Counted from the stretch's first letter, positions 7,038 through 15,195 are shown. The stretch: DNA of 32,488 nt from Candidatus Dormiibacterota bacterium (GCA_003169845.1 PNAG01000005.1:1-32488), one strand, 5' to 3'. Translations and numbers: made by a program. The notes: generated by a model from the letters alone, not told the origin.

Positions 7038-7970
7038 TCAGGCTCGGCGGATCGCCCAAGCGGCCAAACCTATTAGTGCGACAGCGAGGATGAGGAACAG
7101 GGCGGCTTCCATGCTTTGGAAGAGCCAGAAGCGGCCTTCAGGTTGGTAGAGCTGCAGCACGACGACACCGTGAGCCCTCATGTAGTCGGCCAACGAACCT
7201 TGCAGAACACCAGCGTTGGCAAGTAGCTGCTGGTAGTACTGATAGCTGACGGGATGGCCTGACAAATCGACTGCTCGCTGCCCGAGATACCACGAGTCAC
7301 CAAGATTTGGTGTGAGTTTGCTCGTATCCCACGAAAGCGGCGGCAGAAGGTTCGGTCTGACCCAGTTGTAGACAGCGACCCGAATCGCAATGAATGCGAC
7401 CAAGGTCACAGCCATGGCAGGAACCGTGCGCCGAATGATCGCGCCGGCGGCGGCGCCAAGAGCGATACCGAAAATGACGTAAGCCACGAGGACTAGCCCC
7501 TGCAGGTCGAAAGAAGACCACCGGCTGTCGAACATCCCTCCAGGAGTCCCAGTCATGAGGCTGCCAACAACACCGAGCACGCTAGCTACCGCCACCGCCA
7601 CGAACAGGATCACACCGAGCTTCATCGCGAACCATCGGAGTCGGGTGATCCCTTGGGTCCAAACCAGGCGGGCGGTCCCCTGTTCAAACTCGCGCGCCAG
7701 TAGAGGTGCCCCAATGAAGATTCCTGCCAAGCCTGGCAACGCCAGCAGCAAGCCTTGGAAGACTTCAAAGATTGTCGTGAACTGCGAACTGAAGTTGATG
7801 GATTCGGTGAGGCATTGCGGCCCAGGTGCTCCCGCGCAGGATTGCCGCACCGCTCCAGAGCTAGATTGAGCCTCAATCGAAACCACGGTCATAAGCGCAG
7901 CAAGACCTAGCCCTAAACCCAAGACGGTCAGCAGCTCGACACGATGTTGACGCCAGGTCAGCCAGGCCAT
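7038..7970 (-). CDS. ABC-2 type transporter permease
   Basis: 310 aa starting at ATG 7970 (MAWLTWRQHRVELLTVLGLG), which overlaps the TGA of the ATPase gene by one base. Membrane segments at about residues 15-30, 75-95, 120-145, 165-190, 197-215 and 285-306, with an extracytoplasmic loop between the first two. It contains APLLAREFEQGTARLVWTQG, the cytoplasmic motif typical of actinobacterial ABC permeases encoded next to GntR regulators. It should form the membrane channel with the ATPase encoded upstream; the substrate is unknown (YtrA-type systems often concern cell-envelope stress or antibiotics). Confidence 0.88.
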   Translation of the reverse strand: MAWLTWRQHRVELLTVLGLGLGLAALMTVVSIEAQSSSGAVRQSCAGAPGPQCLTESINFSSQFTTIFEVFQGLLLALPGLAGIFIGAPLLAREFEQGTARLVWTQGITRLRWFAMKLGVILFVAVAVASVLGVVGSLMTGTPGGMFDSRWSSFDLQGLVLVAYVIFGIALGAAAGAIIRRTVPAMAVTLVAFIAIRVAVYNWVRPNLLPPLSWDTSKLTPNLGDSWYLGQRAVDLSGHPVSYQYYQQLLANAGVLQGSLADYMRAHGVVVLQLYQPEGRFWLFQSMEAALFLILAVALIGLAAWAIRRA

Positions 7971-8866
7971 CACGTGGTCTCGGCAATGGTCGGGCTTGGA
8001 AGAGACGCGGCGTGAGAATTTGCCATGTATGCGAGGACCAGGTCCTCCAAGGACACGTCGTGTACCCGCCACGGCGGCGGGGGCACGTGCCCGTTTGTCT
8101 TGACCAGGAGTGCACTCTCCAGTTCTGTGTGCTTGGCCTCAACAACCGATGCGTCATTTGCTGTTGTTGCAGCGTCAACTCTTGGCCCTACTAGCAGCTT
8201 GTGTGAACCCAGCAGTTCATCGATGTCTCCCATCACCTGGATGTGGCCATTGGCGAGAATGACCAGATAGTCACAGACCCGCTCGAGCTCGCCGATGACG
8301 TGAGAGGAGAGGACAGCTGTCAGACCATCCGACGCAACAGCGTCGACAAGTTCGCGCAGAAACTCACGGCGGGCTAGAGGATCGAGGTTCACGACCGGTT
8401 CATCGAGGAGCAGGAGATCCGCGCGCTTGCCAAGCGCGAGGGCAAGTGCGACCTGCGCCGCCTGGCCCCCAGAAAGCCGCCCGACCGGCCGGTCGAAGGG
8501 AATGTCCAGCCGACGCAGCCGCGCTTCTACCGCGGCCTGGTCCCAACGTGGGTTCAGCTCCCGGCCGAGTCTCAGCATTTCGGCCACGCTGAATCGCCGA
8601 TACATCGGCCGATCCTGGGCGACGAAGCCAACTCGTGAAAGGACAAGAAGGGGATGTCGTTGAGGCGACCAGCCGAAGACATTGATCTCGCCCGCGGTGG
8701 GGGAGAGGAGTCCGATCGCCAGGTGCATGAGAGTGGTTTTTCCGGCTCCGTTGGGTCCGACCAGCCCGACCAGGCGTCCTGCCGGAATGCTCAAGTTACA
8801 TTCGCGCAGAGCCCAGCCGCTCCGGTATTGCTTGCTCAGGCCGGTTGCAAGAAGCGCCGTATTCAC
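7970..8866 (-). CDS. ABC transporter ATP-binding protein
   Basis: 298 aa, GTG start at 8866 overlapping the GntR stop (GTGA). Walker A GPNGAGKTT (about residue 39), Q-loop in GFVAQDRPMYRRF, signature LSGGQAAQVALALAL, Walker B LLLLDEPVVNLD, H-loop SSHVIGELERVCD. All catalytic elements are present. The ~75-residue C-terminal extension after the ATPase core (from about NGHIQVMGDIDELL) is common in this subfamily. A longer frame back to 8962 lies inside the GntR gene and is rejected. Second gene of the regulator-ATPase-permease operon. Confidence 0.93.
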   Translation of the reverse strand: MNTALLATGLSKQYRSGWALRECNLSIPAGRLVGLVGPNGAGKTTLMHLAIGLLSPTAGEINVFGWSPQRHPLLVLSRVGFVAQDRPMYRRFSVAEMLRLGRELNPRWDQAAVEARLRRLDIPFDRPVGRLSGGQAAQVALALALGKRADLLLLDEPVVNLDPLARREFLRELVDAVASDGLTAVLSSHVIGELERVCDYLVILANGHIQVMGDIDELLGSHKLLVGPRVDAATTANDASVVEAKHTELESALLVKTNGHVPPPPWRVHDVSLEDLVLAYMANSHAASLPSPTIAETT

Positions 8867-9258
8867 GCGACGCCTTCGACGTAAGCCGCATCGAGAGCTT
8901 GCGTAAACATCGCTAGCGCCACCTCTCGCTCGAGGCCGCCCTTGAGTGCGGCGCCCAACCACGATTCGAGCGCTCGTCGGAGCTTGCGTTGGACCTGATC
9001 GTCAATAGGATGCGGAGCATCGGCAGCAACGAAGGTCCCCTGACCTGGCCGGCTGATTATCAAACCTTCCCGTTCCAGTTCCGTGTACGCCTTGAAGACG
9101 GTATTCGGATTGATAGCCAGCGAGGACACGACCTCGCGCGCCGCGGGCAACCGCATGCCGGGAAGGAGCGTTCCATTCCGAACGGCGTAGCGGATTTGCT
9201 TCACAAGCTGGAGGTACGGCGGTAGACCGGAGCGCGGTTCGAGGCGGAGGTGGATCAT
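8863..9258 (-). CDS. GntR-family regulator, YtrA subfamily
   Basis: 131 aa, the short form typical of YtrA regulators: an N-terminal winged helix (GLPPYLQLVKQIRYAVRNGT, MRLPAAREVVSSLAINPNTV, KAYTELEREGLIISRPGQGT) and a ~40-residue dimerisation tail instead of a ligand domain. First gene of an operon with an ABC ATPase and permease, each overlapping the next, so it most likely represses its own operon. A near-perfect inverted repeat immediately upstream of the start (9261-9287) is the probable operator. Confidence 0.92.
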   Translation of the reverse strand: MIHLRLEPRSGLPPYLQLVKQIRYAVRNGTLLPGMRLPAAREVVSSLAINPNTVFKAYTELEREGLIISRPGQGTFVAADAPHPIDDQVQRKLRRALESWLGAALKGGLEREVALAMFTQALDAAYVEGVA

Positions 9259-9260
9259 TA

Positions 9261-9287
9261 CTAATTCACTAGGGAGCTAGTAATTAG
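9261..9287. promoter_or_regulatory. Probable GntR operator (inverted repeat)
   Basis: CTAATTCACTAG, GGAG, CTAGTAATTAG: two arms that match apart from a 1-nt length difference, ending 2 nt from the GntR start codon. Position and symmetry fit autoregulation by the YtrA-type repressor. Confidence 0.55.
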
Positions 9288-9474
9288 CCTAGCTGCCGTT
9301 TACTCGGGTGTCAAGAGCCGGGGCTCACTCAGCAAGTCAGTTGCTTATGGCGTGTGGCACCCGAGCCGAGTTCAAAGTTGATGCACTTTTAGCAAACACG
9401 GGGCACCCGAATCGGCTCAGCGCATTCAGAAGGCAACTCGCCTCATCCTGGACGGCGGCCTTGATAGCAGCGAA

Positions 9475-9500
9475 GAGATGGCGGCCTGAGCCGCCATCTC
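9475..9500. terminator. Perfect 11-bp hairpin, probable terminator
   Basis: GAGATGGCGGC, loop CTGA, GCCGCCATCTC. It sits about 20 nt beyond the stop of the minus-strand gene at 9520 and before the GntR operon. There is no long T-run on either side, so termination strength is uncertain. The rest of 9288-9519 shows no gene. Confidence 0.5.
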
Positions 9501-9519
9501 TCTCCTGCCTTGGCCTGCG

Positions 9520-10656
9520 CTAAGGAAGCGAAACGGTGAACGTCCACGGACCTGCAACCCGCGCCTGCTTGGGCTGACCGCTTCCGTTTGAGGGTGCCTT
9601 TGTGTCTACTGCTGAGAGTGCGTCGACGGTTATGGTCCACTCCCCGTGCCGGCTACGGTAATCACCGGAGAACGTGGTGATGTGCTCGCCGCTGCGATTC
9701 GTAAACATGGAACCGAGCGTCATTTCTCCGGAGAACCCGGCCGGAAGGTGACGGGAGTCCCATCCTGCGCCAGATACATGCACGTCGGCGTACCAGTCGC
9801 TGTCGCCGATACCAGCACTTGCCGGGAATGTCATGTACATGCGCGTCTCGGATTGGGTGACAACCATGCGGTCAAGGGTGACTGACACTCCATTCGCTAT
9901 TGCGCTCTTGTTGACGGTGACTGTGCGCCCAGGCCCCACCGGCAATATGAAGTTGAACACGAAGGCGCCTGCGGTAAGGTCACTTGCTCCCTGCTGCAGG
10001 GCCTTTGCGCGCACGTCGGGAAATTTCAGGCGCAAGTCAAGACGCGAAGTCTCCGGTGCAAGTGACTCCGCGTCAAACGATACGAGTCCTGCGATGGTGC
10101 GCGGCGTGTCGCCATTGACGCCTTGACCCTCAATTACCGGGAAGGTACTGCCCTGAGCATCATTCAGCGTGATCTTCCCGTCGATGCCGCTCGTCGAGTT
10201 GTCGAAACCGGCAGGAACCTGAATCGTATAGGCAACGATAATGCGGTTCACATCGGCATAGGCGCGATCCAGCTTGACCGTCACTCCATTGGACGTTTGG
10301 CTTTGTGCGATGTCTTGCATAGGCAGAGTTGTGACACCACGTTCGGTCGCAAGCAGCTGCTGAATCGCGGGCGCGACTGCATAACCGACAACACCAATCA
10401 CCAATGCGGCTGCGGCGGCGACCATTAGCGCGCTCGCCCTAATGCCGAACCGTGAACGCCGTGCGTGAGCTGAGGCCAAATGCACCGGCGAATGCCTGCT
10501 CTCTGCGAGAGCCGCGTCCAGTGAGTGCCTCAGGCCAGCCGGTGCACTGCTGCCTCGATATAGATCGCCGAGGTCTCTGATAAGACTGGTTGTGACTGCA
10601 TCAACTTCGTCGCTGAGCAAGTCCGGATATACATCGCTAATTTGACTAGCTCTCAT
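9520..10656 (-). CDS. Single-pass membrane protein coupled to ECF sigma (putative anti-sigma, DUF4179-like)
   Basis: 378 aa. Cytoplasmic N-terminus of ~100 residues (SDVYPDLLSDEVDAVTTSLI..., basic before the membrane), one helix (ALMVAAAAALVIGVVGYAVA, about 75-95 residues in), then a beta-rich extracellular region. This has two related blocks: NGVTVKLDRAYADVNRIIVA and NGVSVTLDRMVVTQSETRMY. No zinc-binding motif. Its ATG (10656) overlaps the end of the sigma gene by 11 nt, indicating coupling. Same architecture as the 5795-6850 protein; the anti-sigma function is inferred from that pairing. Confidence 0.72.
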   Translation of the reverse strand: MRASQISDVYPDLLSDEVDAVTTSLIRDLGDLYRGSSAPAGLRHSLDAALAESRHSPVHLASAHARRSRFGIRASALMVAAAAALVIGVVGYAVAPAIQQLLATERGVTTLPMQDIAQSQTSNGVTVKLDRAYADVNRIIVAYTIQVPAGFDNSTSGIDGKITLNDAQGSTFPVIEGQGVNGDTPRTIAGLVSFDAESLAPETSRLDLRLKFPDVRAKALQQGASDLTAGAFVFNFILPVGPGRTVTVNKSAIANGVSVTLDRMVVTQSETRMYMTFPASAGIGDSDWYADVHVSGAGWDSRHLPAGFSGEMTLGSMFTNRSGEHITTFSGDYRSRHGEWTITVDALSAVDTKAPSNGSGQPKQARVAGPWTFTVSLP

Positions 10657-11233
10657 GGTATTGCTCCTTAAGCGTGTGAATGATTCGGTTGAGTTGCTTC
10701 TTGATGGCGGCTTCGCTCTTTCCCATGACTGCTGCGATTTCGCGTGATGTCAGACCGCCTGCGAATCGCATAGCAAGCAGCTCACGCTTGTCAGGACCGA
10801 TGTCGCGCAAGAGTGAGCGCAGATATCTGAGTCTCTCGATTTGCAGAGTCGCTTCTTCAGGTGAGGCGAGGTTGGTAGCGTCGATAACGTCCGGTAAAAG
10901 CTCACCGGGAGACTGCATGCTCGACCTGTGATGGTCGGTCGCCAAGTTTCGGGCGATCCGGAACAACCAGGCCAGGAATGGCAGGCCGCGGCTCTTGTAC
11001 TGGGGCAGCGACCTAAACGCTTTGAGAAAGACTTGCTGAGTGAGATCAGCAGCGTCCGCTGGTCCGACCCGCAGCTGAAAGTACCGGTAAACCCTGTCAA
11101 CGTGTCGTTCGTATAGAGCTCCGAATGCTTCGGGTCGCTCTTGGGCAGCACGAATAAGATCTGCCTCGTCGTGGCCACCTTCTGATCTCGCAGCGTTAAG
11201 AAGTAGGGTGTCGGCACCCGCCACGCTATTCAC
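10646..11233 (-). CDS. ECF-type RNA polymerase sigma factor
   Basis: About 195 aa. Region 2: ALYERHVDRVYRYFQLRVG, DAADLTQQVFLKAFRSLPQY, AWLFRIARNLATDHHR. Region 4: RSLLRDIGPDKRELLAMRFA, SREIAAVMGKSEAAIKKQLN, RIIHTLKEQYHES. Both regions are intact. The start is GTG: 11233 is preceded by GGAG at 7 nt; a GTG at 11248 in frame has no ribosome-binding site. It is followed by an overlapping membrane partner gene. Sigma factors of this kind usually respond to envelope signals relayed by that partner. Confidence 0.92.
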   Translation of the reverse strand: MNSVAGADTLLLNAARSEGGHDEADLIRAAQERPEAFGALYERHVDRVYRYFQLRVGPADAADLTQQVFLKAFRSLPQYKSRGLPFLAWLFRIARNLATDHHRSSMQSPGELLPDVIDATNLASPEEATLQIERLRYLRSLLRDIGPDKRELLAMRFAGGLTSREIAAVMGKSEAAIKKQLNRIIHTLKEQYHES

Positions 11234-11248
11234 CGTTCGTCTCCGCAC

Positions 11249-11627
11249 GCGAGCTCGTAGTCAGGTTGGACACTCTCATCACACGTATAACGGTCCTTTT
11301 CGGTTTCGGAGACAACTGCCCGAGGATCCGGTCGTGTCGCCAGTCACGGAGACGGCGCCCGGTCATGAGAACACCGCCTTCCACCTCCACGTGGGTCCGA
11401 GTCCGCCCCCACGGCTCGCGAGATTGTTGTATTAGGTCGAGGTGGGGAGGAGAGCGCACGGGCCCTCGACGCGATGAATACCGCGGGCACCTCGGGCATG
11501 GGCAAGGGCTATACCGCCAACCCAATGGCGGCCAAAGCCTCGAGTGGTTGTGTTCCTTTTTGCCGACGTGCCGGATCAGGTTTAATCGTGGACACACCCT
11601 TTGCCTCACGCTGTGCTCCGCTGCCAG
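11249..11627. other. Intergenic stretch without a convincing gene
   Basis: Between the divergent sigma-factor and membrane-protein genes. Reading frames of ~120 codons on both strands are Arg/Pro-rich and resemble no protein. No dispersed-repeat core is present. Promoters for both neighbours must lie here, but no clear -35/-10 pair stands out. Confidence 0.4.
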
Positions 11628-12236
11628 ATGAAGAACGTGATGGTTGAGAGAAGAAATTTCGTTTTGCTCGGTGCCTTCGCGATCGGCGGAGCGTTGTTTG
11701 GCTTTGCCGTCTCGTCCATCCCCTCGCCGAGCGACCCAACGGTGTTCTGGGTGGGCAACTTCTCCAGCCCCTGGGCAGTTCTGGCGTTCCTGGCCGGCTG
11801 GTCGCAGCGATCATGGCTTTGGGCCGCGTGCGCAGGAGCGGTTGCGGACATCGCGTGCGTCGTGGGTTTCTACTGCAGATTCCTCACCCTCGACCCCAGC
11901 GCGTTTGGGCTGGCGCGCTCGACCGACGTGATGACCGTGGCGTTGACCTCCGCCAGCCACTGGATCGAATTCGTCAGTCCTTGGGTAGGCATCGCTCTGG
12001 CCGCTGGCCTCATATACGGCAGCCTGGGTCGTTGGTGGGGACGATCGCGGTCGTTTGTCGCCGGGGCCGCGGTGGCTGTGCCCTTCATCGCGGAGCCCTG
12101 GCTGTGGCCGCTCTATGTCGGGTTCTACAAGGGCCCGACCGTCCTGTGGGCAGCCGAGATCGCCGTCGGCTTGCTCGTCCTGGCGTGGGTCGTGACCGCC
12201 TTGCGGCGAACGCGCTCAACACACGTCGCCCCATGA
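11628..12236 (+). CDS. Multi-pass membrane protein (DUF6518-like)
   Basis: About 202 aa from ATG 11628 (MKNVMVERRNFVLLGAFAIG); ATG 11601 in frame would add nine unlikely residues. Six hydrophobic segments alternate with short loops, including SSPWAVLAFLAGWSQRSWLW and WIEFVSPWVGIALAAGLIYG, and a basic end. The pattern of a short-loop six-helix protein with SPW and GWW/GRWW turns resembles the actinobacterial DUF6518 family; this assignment is from memory and tentative. Function unknown. It ends 55 bp before a tRNA-Pro-like locus. Confidence 0.65.
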   Translation: MKNVMVERRNFVLLGAFAIGGALFGFAVSSIPSPSDPTVFWVGNFSSPWAVLAFLAGWSQRSWLWAACAGAVADIACVVGFYCRFLTLDPSAFGLARSTDVMTVALTSASHWIEFVSPWVGIALAAGLIYGSLGRWWGRSRSFVAGAAVAVPFIAEPWLWPLYVGFYKGPTVLWAAEIAVGLLVLAWVVTALRRTRSTHVAP

Positions 12237-12290
12237 GGGGCGAGGAGTTGCGCGACTCGTCAACCGCGATTCCCCGTCATTTGAGTTCAG

Positions 12291-12390
12291 CGGGGGCCGT
12301 CTATCCAGTCGGAGGCACATCAACGCGAGGACATGTTTCGACCACGGTTCGGGACCGTGAAGTCGCGGGTTCAAATCCCGCGCCCCCTCA
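12291..12390 (+). tRNA. tRNA-Pro(CGG)-like remnant with an insertion in the D-arm region
   Basis: The 3' two-thirds is canonical. Anticodon stem CACGG/CCGTG (12343-12347, 12355-12359) with loop TTCGGGA (anticodon CGG); 5-nt variable loop AAGTC; T-stem GCGGG/CCCGC with loop TTCAAAT; acceptor strand GCCCCCT (12382-12388). A matching 5' acceptor strand CGGGGGC is at 12291-12297 (six pairs plus a C-T mismatch). Between them are 45 nt instead of ~19, made of the type-A repeat sequence (CCAGTCGGAGGCAC at 12305). No CCA is encoded. The gene is unlikely to give a normal tRNA; it is either a decayed tRNA, a tRNA with inserted DNA, or a tRNA-derived repeat. Confidence 0.55.
12302..12323 (+). repeat. 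Type-A repeat arm without core
   Basis: TATCCAGTCGGAGGCACATC then AA, the same arm as in copies 1 and 4, here fused to the tRNA-Pro-like anticodon and T arms and not to the 29-bp core. Confidence 0.6.
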
Positions 12391-12440
12391 GCCTCCATCA
12401 AACCCAGGGCAGTTCACAGCCTTGTCGGACGGCCCTCCCC

Positions 12441-14138
12441 TTGAGTAGTGATCCGTTCTCGAAACTAAAGCTCGCGATAGACGACGCGCGAGACTGGACG
12501 GCGGCAGCAATCAAGCTTGGCGGCTTGGTTACCGAGAAAGACGATCCGGCAGTGCGAGACCTAATCGCCCTTGAGTACATGCTCGACACCGATCTGGAAT
12601 CCGACCAGAACCAGCGCTGGGGACCTTTCGGCCCAATCATGGAATCGCAAGGCTATGTCCGCCCAGTGCCCCTCGATCAGGCTCCGGACGAAGTCTTAGA
12701 GCGTTGGGAGCAGACGGTCGCGAACGTGGACCACCCCATCGTCCAATCTCGATTCAACGATCTCCTCTGGATGCGAAGGCGCGGGCGTCCGGACCGCAAC
12801 TGCCGATCAGCAATCACGGCATATCGCACGCTCGGGACTGGCACTTGGCTTCATGAGTACTCCGGCTACCTGGCGCTGTGCCGTGCTGTGCAACTCAGCC
12901 GACAGTTGGGCGATCCGGCTGAAGTGTCAGAATCCGTTCTGGCGCTCCTGAAATATGCGGAGGCTGGACTTAGGAGTAGTCCGCCAGGGGTCGGTTTGAT
13001 GGCAGCTGAATTCTTGGCAACGTTGCCCACCAACGCCCGGCCAACCGATAAATTGACTCCGATGGTTGAGGCAATCATCGGACGCGACGATCTGACTATC
13101 GACCTAGCAAGCGACACCTTCGGCCTTCTGGCGAGGCTCTCCAAGGACGCGAAGGCTGCCGGAGAATGGCAGCGTCGTCAAGTTTCGACGTGGCTCGATG
13201 GTGCTGATCGTTCCCAGGGATTGATCCGGGTTCATTATCTCGACCGAGCGGTCGCCCTCGCTGGGAACCTCGGAATTGCAGACTTGGCAGACGTTGCAAG
13301 ATCACAGCTGCAGAGCGTCACCGACGAGGACCTCGAACTCAAAACCGTATCGGCTCAAATCGATATTCCCGCTGATGACGCTCAGAACTATGTCGATGCT
13401 TTCGTTGGTGACGATAGCTGGAAACATGCGTTAGACCGGTTTGGCAATCGCCCGGCACCAGCAGGAAACGCAGAGAAGAACGTTGCCAACGTCGTCGACC
13501 ACATGCAGCGATTCCCATTTCAACATCTTGTGACGAAGAGGCTGATGAACTCTTTGAACCTTCCGGTCGCAATCGTCTCCTCACGGGAAGAGCACTTCGT
13601 CGCTGCGCTCCGTGAGTGGGAAAACAGATCAATCATGGTATGGGGCATGTTTGCCGCTCCAGTGTTGGAAGGGATAAAGAAGCGCTATGGCCAGCCCACC
13701 AGAGAGGAGCTAACTGAGTTCTTCACAACCGACTTGATCCCCACCCACATCGCGGAGCGGATCGGGAGGAGTATCGAGTTTTGGTGGGGAGATCAGCCCG
13801 ACGAGGCCGCTCATCTCTTGTTGCCACGGCTTGAGGCTGTGATCCGCGAGATGGCGAAGACGGCAGGGATTGTGATCTACAAGGAACCGCAGGGGCGGAA
13901 TCGGGGCGGAGTCAGGACCCTTGGCGCGTTGCTGCAGGAATTGACTGGTGTCTTAGATGAGTCGTGGCGGCTGCATCTGTCGAACCTCCTTACCGATGAA
14001 CTCGGATACAACCTTAGAAACCTTGTGCTTCATGGGCTCATGCCTCGAGTTGAGCGAATCGAGGCCGCACTTCTGATCAACGTCGCTTGCTACCTGCGGT
14101 TGCTGCGACTTAAGGAGTCGAAGGCGGCCTCCGCATGA
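12441..14138 (+). CDS. DUF4209 domain protein (RNxxxHG / HEPN-type motif)
   Basis: About 565 aa. A helical N-terminal and central region of ~450 residues with no recognised motif is followed by a C-terminal block: LLLPRLEAVIREMAKTAGIV, TLGALLQELTGVLDESWRLH, LLTDELGYNLRNLVLHGLMP. NLRNLVLHG is the RNxxxHG motif that defines DUF4209. It has the Rx4H spacing of HEPN RNase-like domains, so an RNA-targeting role, perhaps defence, is inference. The same frame stays open back to 12333 but that part lies inside the tRNA-like locus; TTG 12441 (LSSDPFSKLKLAIDDARDW) is the most credible start although no ribosome-binding site is visible. The gene sits between a tRNA-like site and a beheaded serpin tail, as an inserted cargo gene would. 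Confidence 0.8.
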   Translation: MSSDPFSKLKLAIDDARDWTAAAIKLGGLVTEKDDPAVRDLIALEYMLDTDLESDQNQRWGPFGPIMESQGYVRPVPLDQAPDEVLERWEQTVANVDHPIVQSRFNDLLWMRRRGRPDRNCRSAITAYRTLGTGTWLHEYSGYLALCRAVQLSRQLGDPAEVSESVLALLKYAEAGLRSSPPGVGLMAAEFLATLPTNARPTDKLTPMVEAIIGRDDLTIDLASDTFGLLARLSKDAKAAGEWQRRQVSTWLDGADRSQGLIRVHYLDRAVALAGNLGIADLADVARSQLQSVTDEDLELKTVSAQIDIPADDAQNYVDAFVGDDSWKHALDRFGNRPAPAGNAEKNVANVVDHMQRFPFQHLVTKRLMNSLNLPVAIVSSREEHFVAALREWENRSIMVWGMFAAPVLEGIKKRYGQPTREELTEFFTTDLIPTHIAERIGRSIEFWWGDQPDEAAHLLLPRLEAVIREMAKTAGIVIYKEPQGRNRGGVRTLGALLQELTGVLDESWRLHLSNLLTDELGYNLRNLVLHGLMPRVERIEAALLINVACYLRLLRLKESKAASA

Positions 14139-14152
14139 ACCAGATCAGCTGA

Positions 14153-14293
14153 ACGACAGCCCCGGCGGCCACCGGCGGAAATGTCGCGACCGCGCTCCGG
14201 ATCCCGACCGTCGTCGACCATCCTTTCGCGCTGGCGATCATCGACAACGCGACCGACGCTCCGCTGTTCCTCGGTGTGGTTGGGCAGCTCTGA
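14153..14293 (+). pseudogene. C-terminal remnant of a serpin (serine protease inhibitor)
   Basis: 46-codon frame without a start, ending at TGA 14291-14293. PAATGGNVATALRIPTVVDH is followed by PFALAIIDNATDAPLFLGVV. The string DHPF...I.DN.T.APLFLG matches the conserved C-terminal end of serpins, and AATGG... falls where the reactive-centre loop would be. The preceding codon is a stop, and the rest of the ~400-aa serpin is absent; the intact DUF4209 gene ends 15 bp upstream. Probably the surviving tail of a gene interrupted by insertion of the DUF4209 segment. Confidence 0.6.
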
Positions 14294-14343
14294 TCCGGCG
14301 GATCCCCTAAGAACACGTGGCGGGAAATCCCGCGCGCCCCTTC

Positions 14344-14349
14344 TAGACT
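14344..14349 (+). promoter_or_regulatory. Predicted -10 box
   Basis: TAGACT, 7 nt before GTG 14357; the same geometry as the other leaderless starts in the window. Confidence 0.3.
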
Positions 14350-14356
14350 TTTGCCC

Positions 14357-14455
14357 GTGTCCGCATCGCAGGACCCGTCCCTCGAACCTCAGCGCGCCGC
14401 GGAGCTCCTCGGCCGGATCGAAGAGAACGGTGCCCTCAACCTAGACGATAAATGA
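14357..14455 (+). CDS. 32-aa reading frame, possibly truncated gene
   Basis: GTG start, SASQDPSLEPQRAAELLGRI then EENGALNLDDK and stop. The composition is natural for the N-terminus of a soluble actinobacterial-type protein, and the start is preceded by TAGACT at 7 nt. No family recognised. It may be the 5' stub of a lost gene. The following 14456-14630 shows nothing. Confidence 0.3.
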   Translation: MSASQDPSLEPQRAAELLGRIEENGALNLDDK

Positions 14456-14630
14456 ACTTGACTGAGTGATTGGTACTCGGGGCGTTGCATCCCGTCTCCC
14501 GCTTTCAATTTCGATCCCCCTACGGTCCGTCAGAGGAATCGTTAGCAGAACCCGCCCTGCCAGTGGCGGTCAGAGCAAGGCCGGCACTTTATCCGAGACC
14601 TGCAACCAAGGTCTAGCGCAGAATTGATCA

Positions 14631-15008
14631 ATGGCCCGGGCCAGAATGGCGTCAGCCAGATGGCGGTTCGTGTTCGTCGGTCTAACCATTGTTCTCGTCC
14701 TGGCCTTACTGGCTATCAGACTGTGGCCGACCAGCCCTCATGTTGGTTTGTCGCAGGCGGCGGCGATTCAAATCGCGTGGGCGCACGTCGACCAAGGCGC
14801 AACGGGAGTGTCCTCTGCGGAAGTCCGGCACGACTTTCACACCGGCTTCGATATTCCAATCCATGACCAGACATGGGTAGTCACGTTCGCTGGCCAGTGG
14901 CACCTTCTGTGCGCTGGGGGCTGCGACCCCACCACCGAGTGGGTGGCAATCGACTACGACACCGGTGAATGGATCGCCTCTCAATATTCATATCCATCGA
15001 GCCGGTGA
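14631..15008 (+). CDS. Membrane-anchored small protein (possible PepSY-like domain)
   Basis: 125 aa. N-terminal basic stretch and one membrane helix (FVFVGLTIVLVLALLAIRLW), then an exported ~90-residue domain: LSQAAAIQIAWAHVDQGATG, then QTWVVTFAGQWHLLCAGGCD, then EWVAIDYDTGEWI. The alternating order 'S..AA..IA..HV' followed by 'W.V.F' and 'V.ID..TG.W' is reminiscent of PepSY-type domains; two Cys could form a disulphide. Function unknown. Monocistronic; 15009-15195 downstream shows no gene. Confidence 0.6.
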   Translation: MARARMASARWRFVFVGLTIVLVLALLAIRLWPTSPHVGLSQAAAIQIAWAHVDQGATGVSSAEVRHDFHTGFDIPIHDQTWVVTFAGQWHLLCAGGCDPTTEWVAIDYDTGEWIASQYSYPSSR

Positions 15009-15195
15009 GGCACACCGTCCAGTTAACGTGTCGCTTGGTGCTCGGTAGCCCACGAGAGCAAGGTCTGACTGATCGTCGATCGGGAAATAACGTCCCGCGC
15101 GGTGGCAGCGCTGGTCGGCCGCCGGCAGGCGTTCAGGGCACCCTAGCGTGTCGAGTATTCAGCTCGATAACTGGGCCCGGACGACCGCGGACAGT

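Noticed and set aside
11226..11609. 127-codon minus-strand frame between the sigma factor and the membrane protein
   Set aside because: Rich in Arg/Pro/Cys with no domain and no start signal; overlaps the regulatory gap.
12333..12440. 5' extension of the DUF4209 gene to ATG 12333
   Set aside because: The extension translates the tRNA-Pro-like anticodon and T arms, so it is almost certainly not protein-coding.
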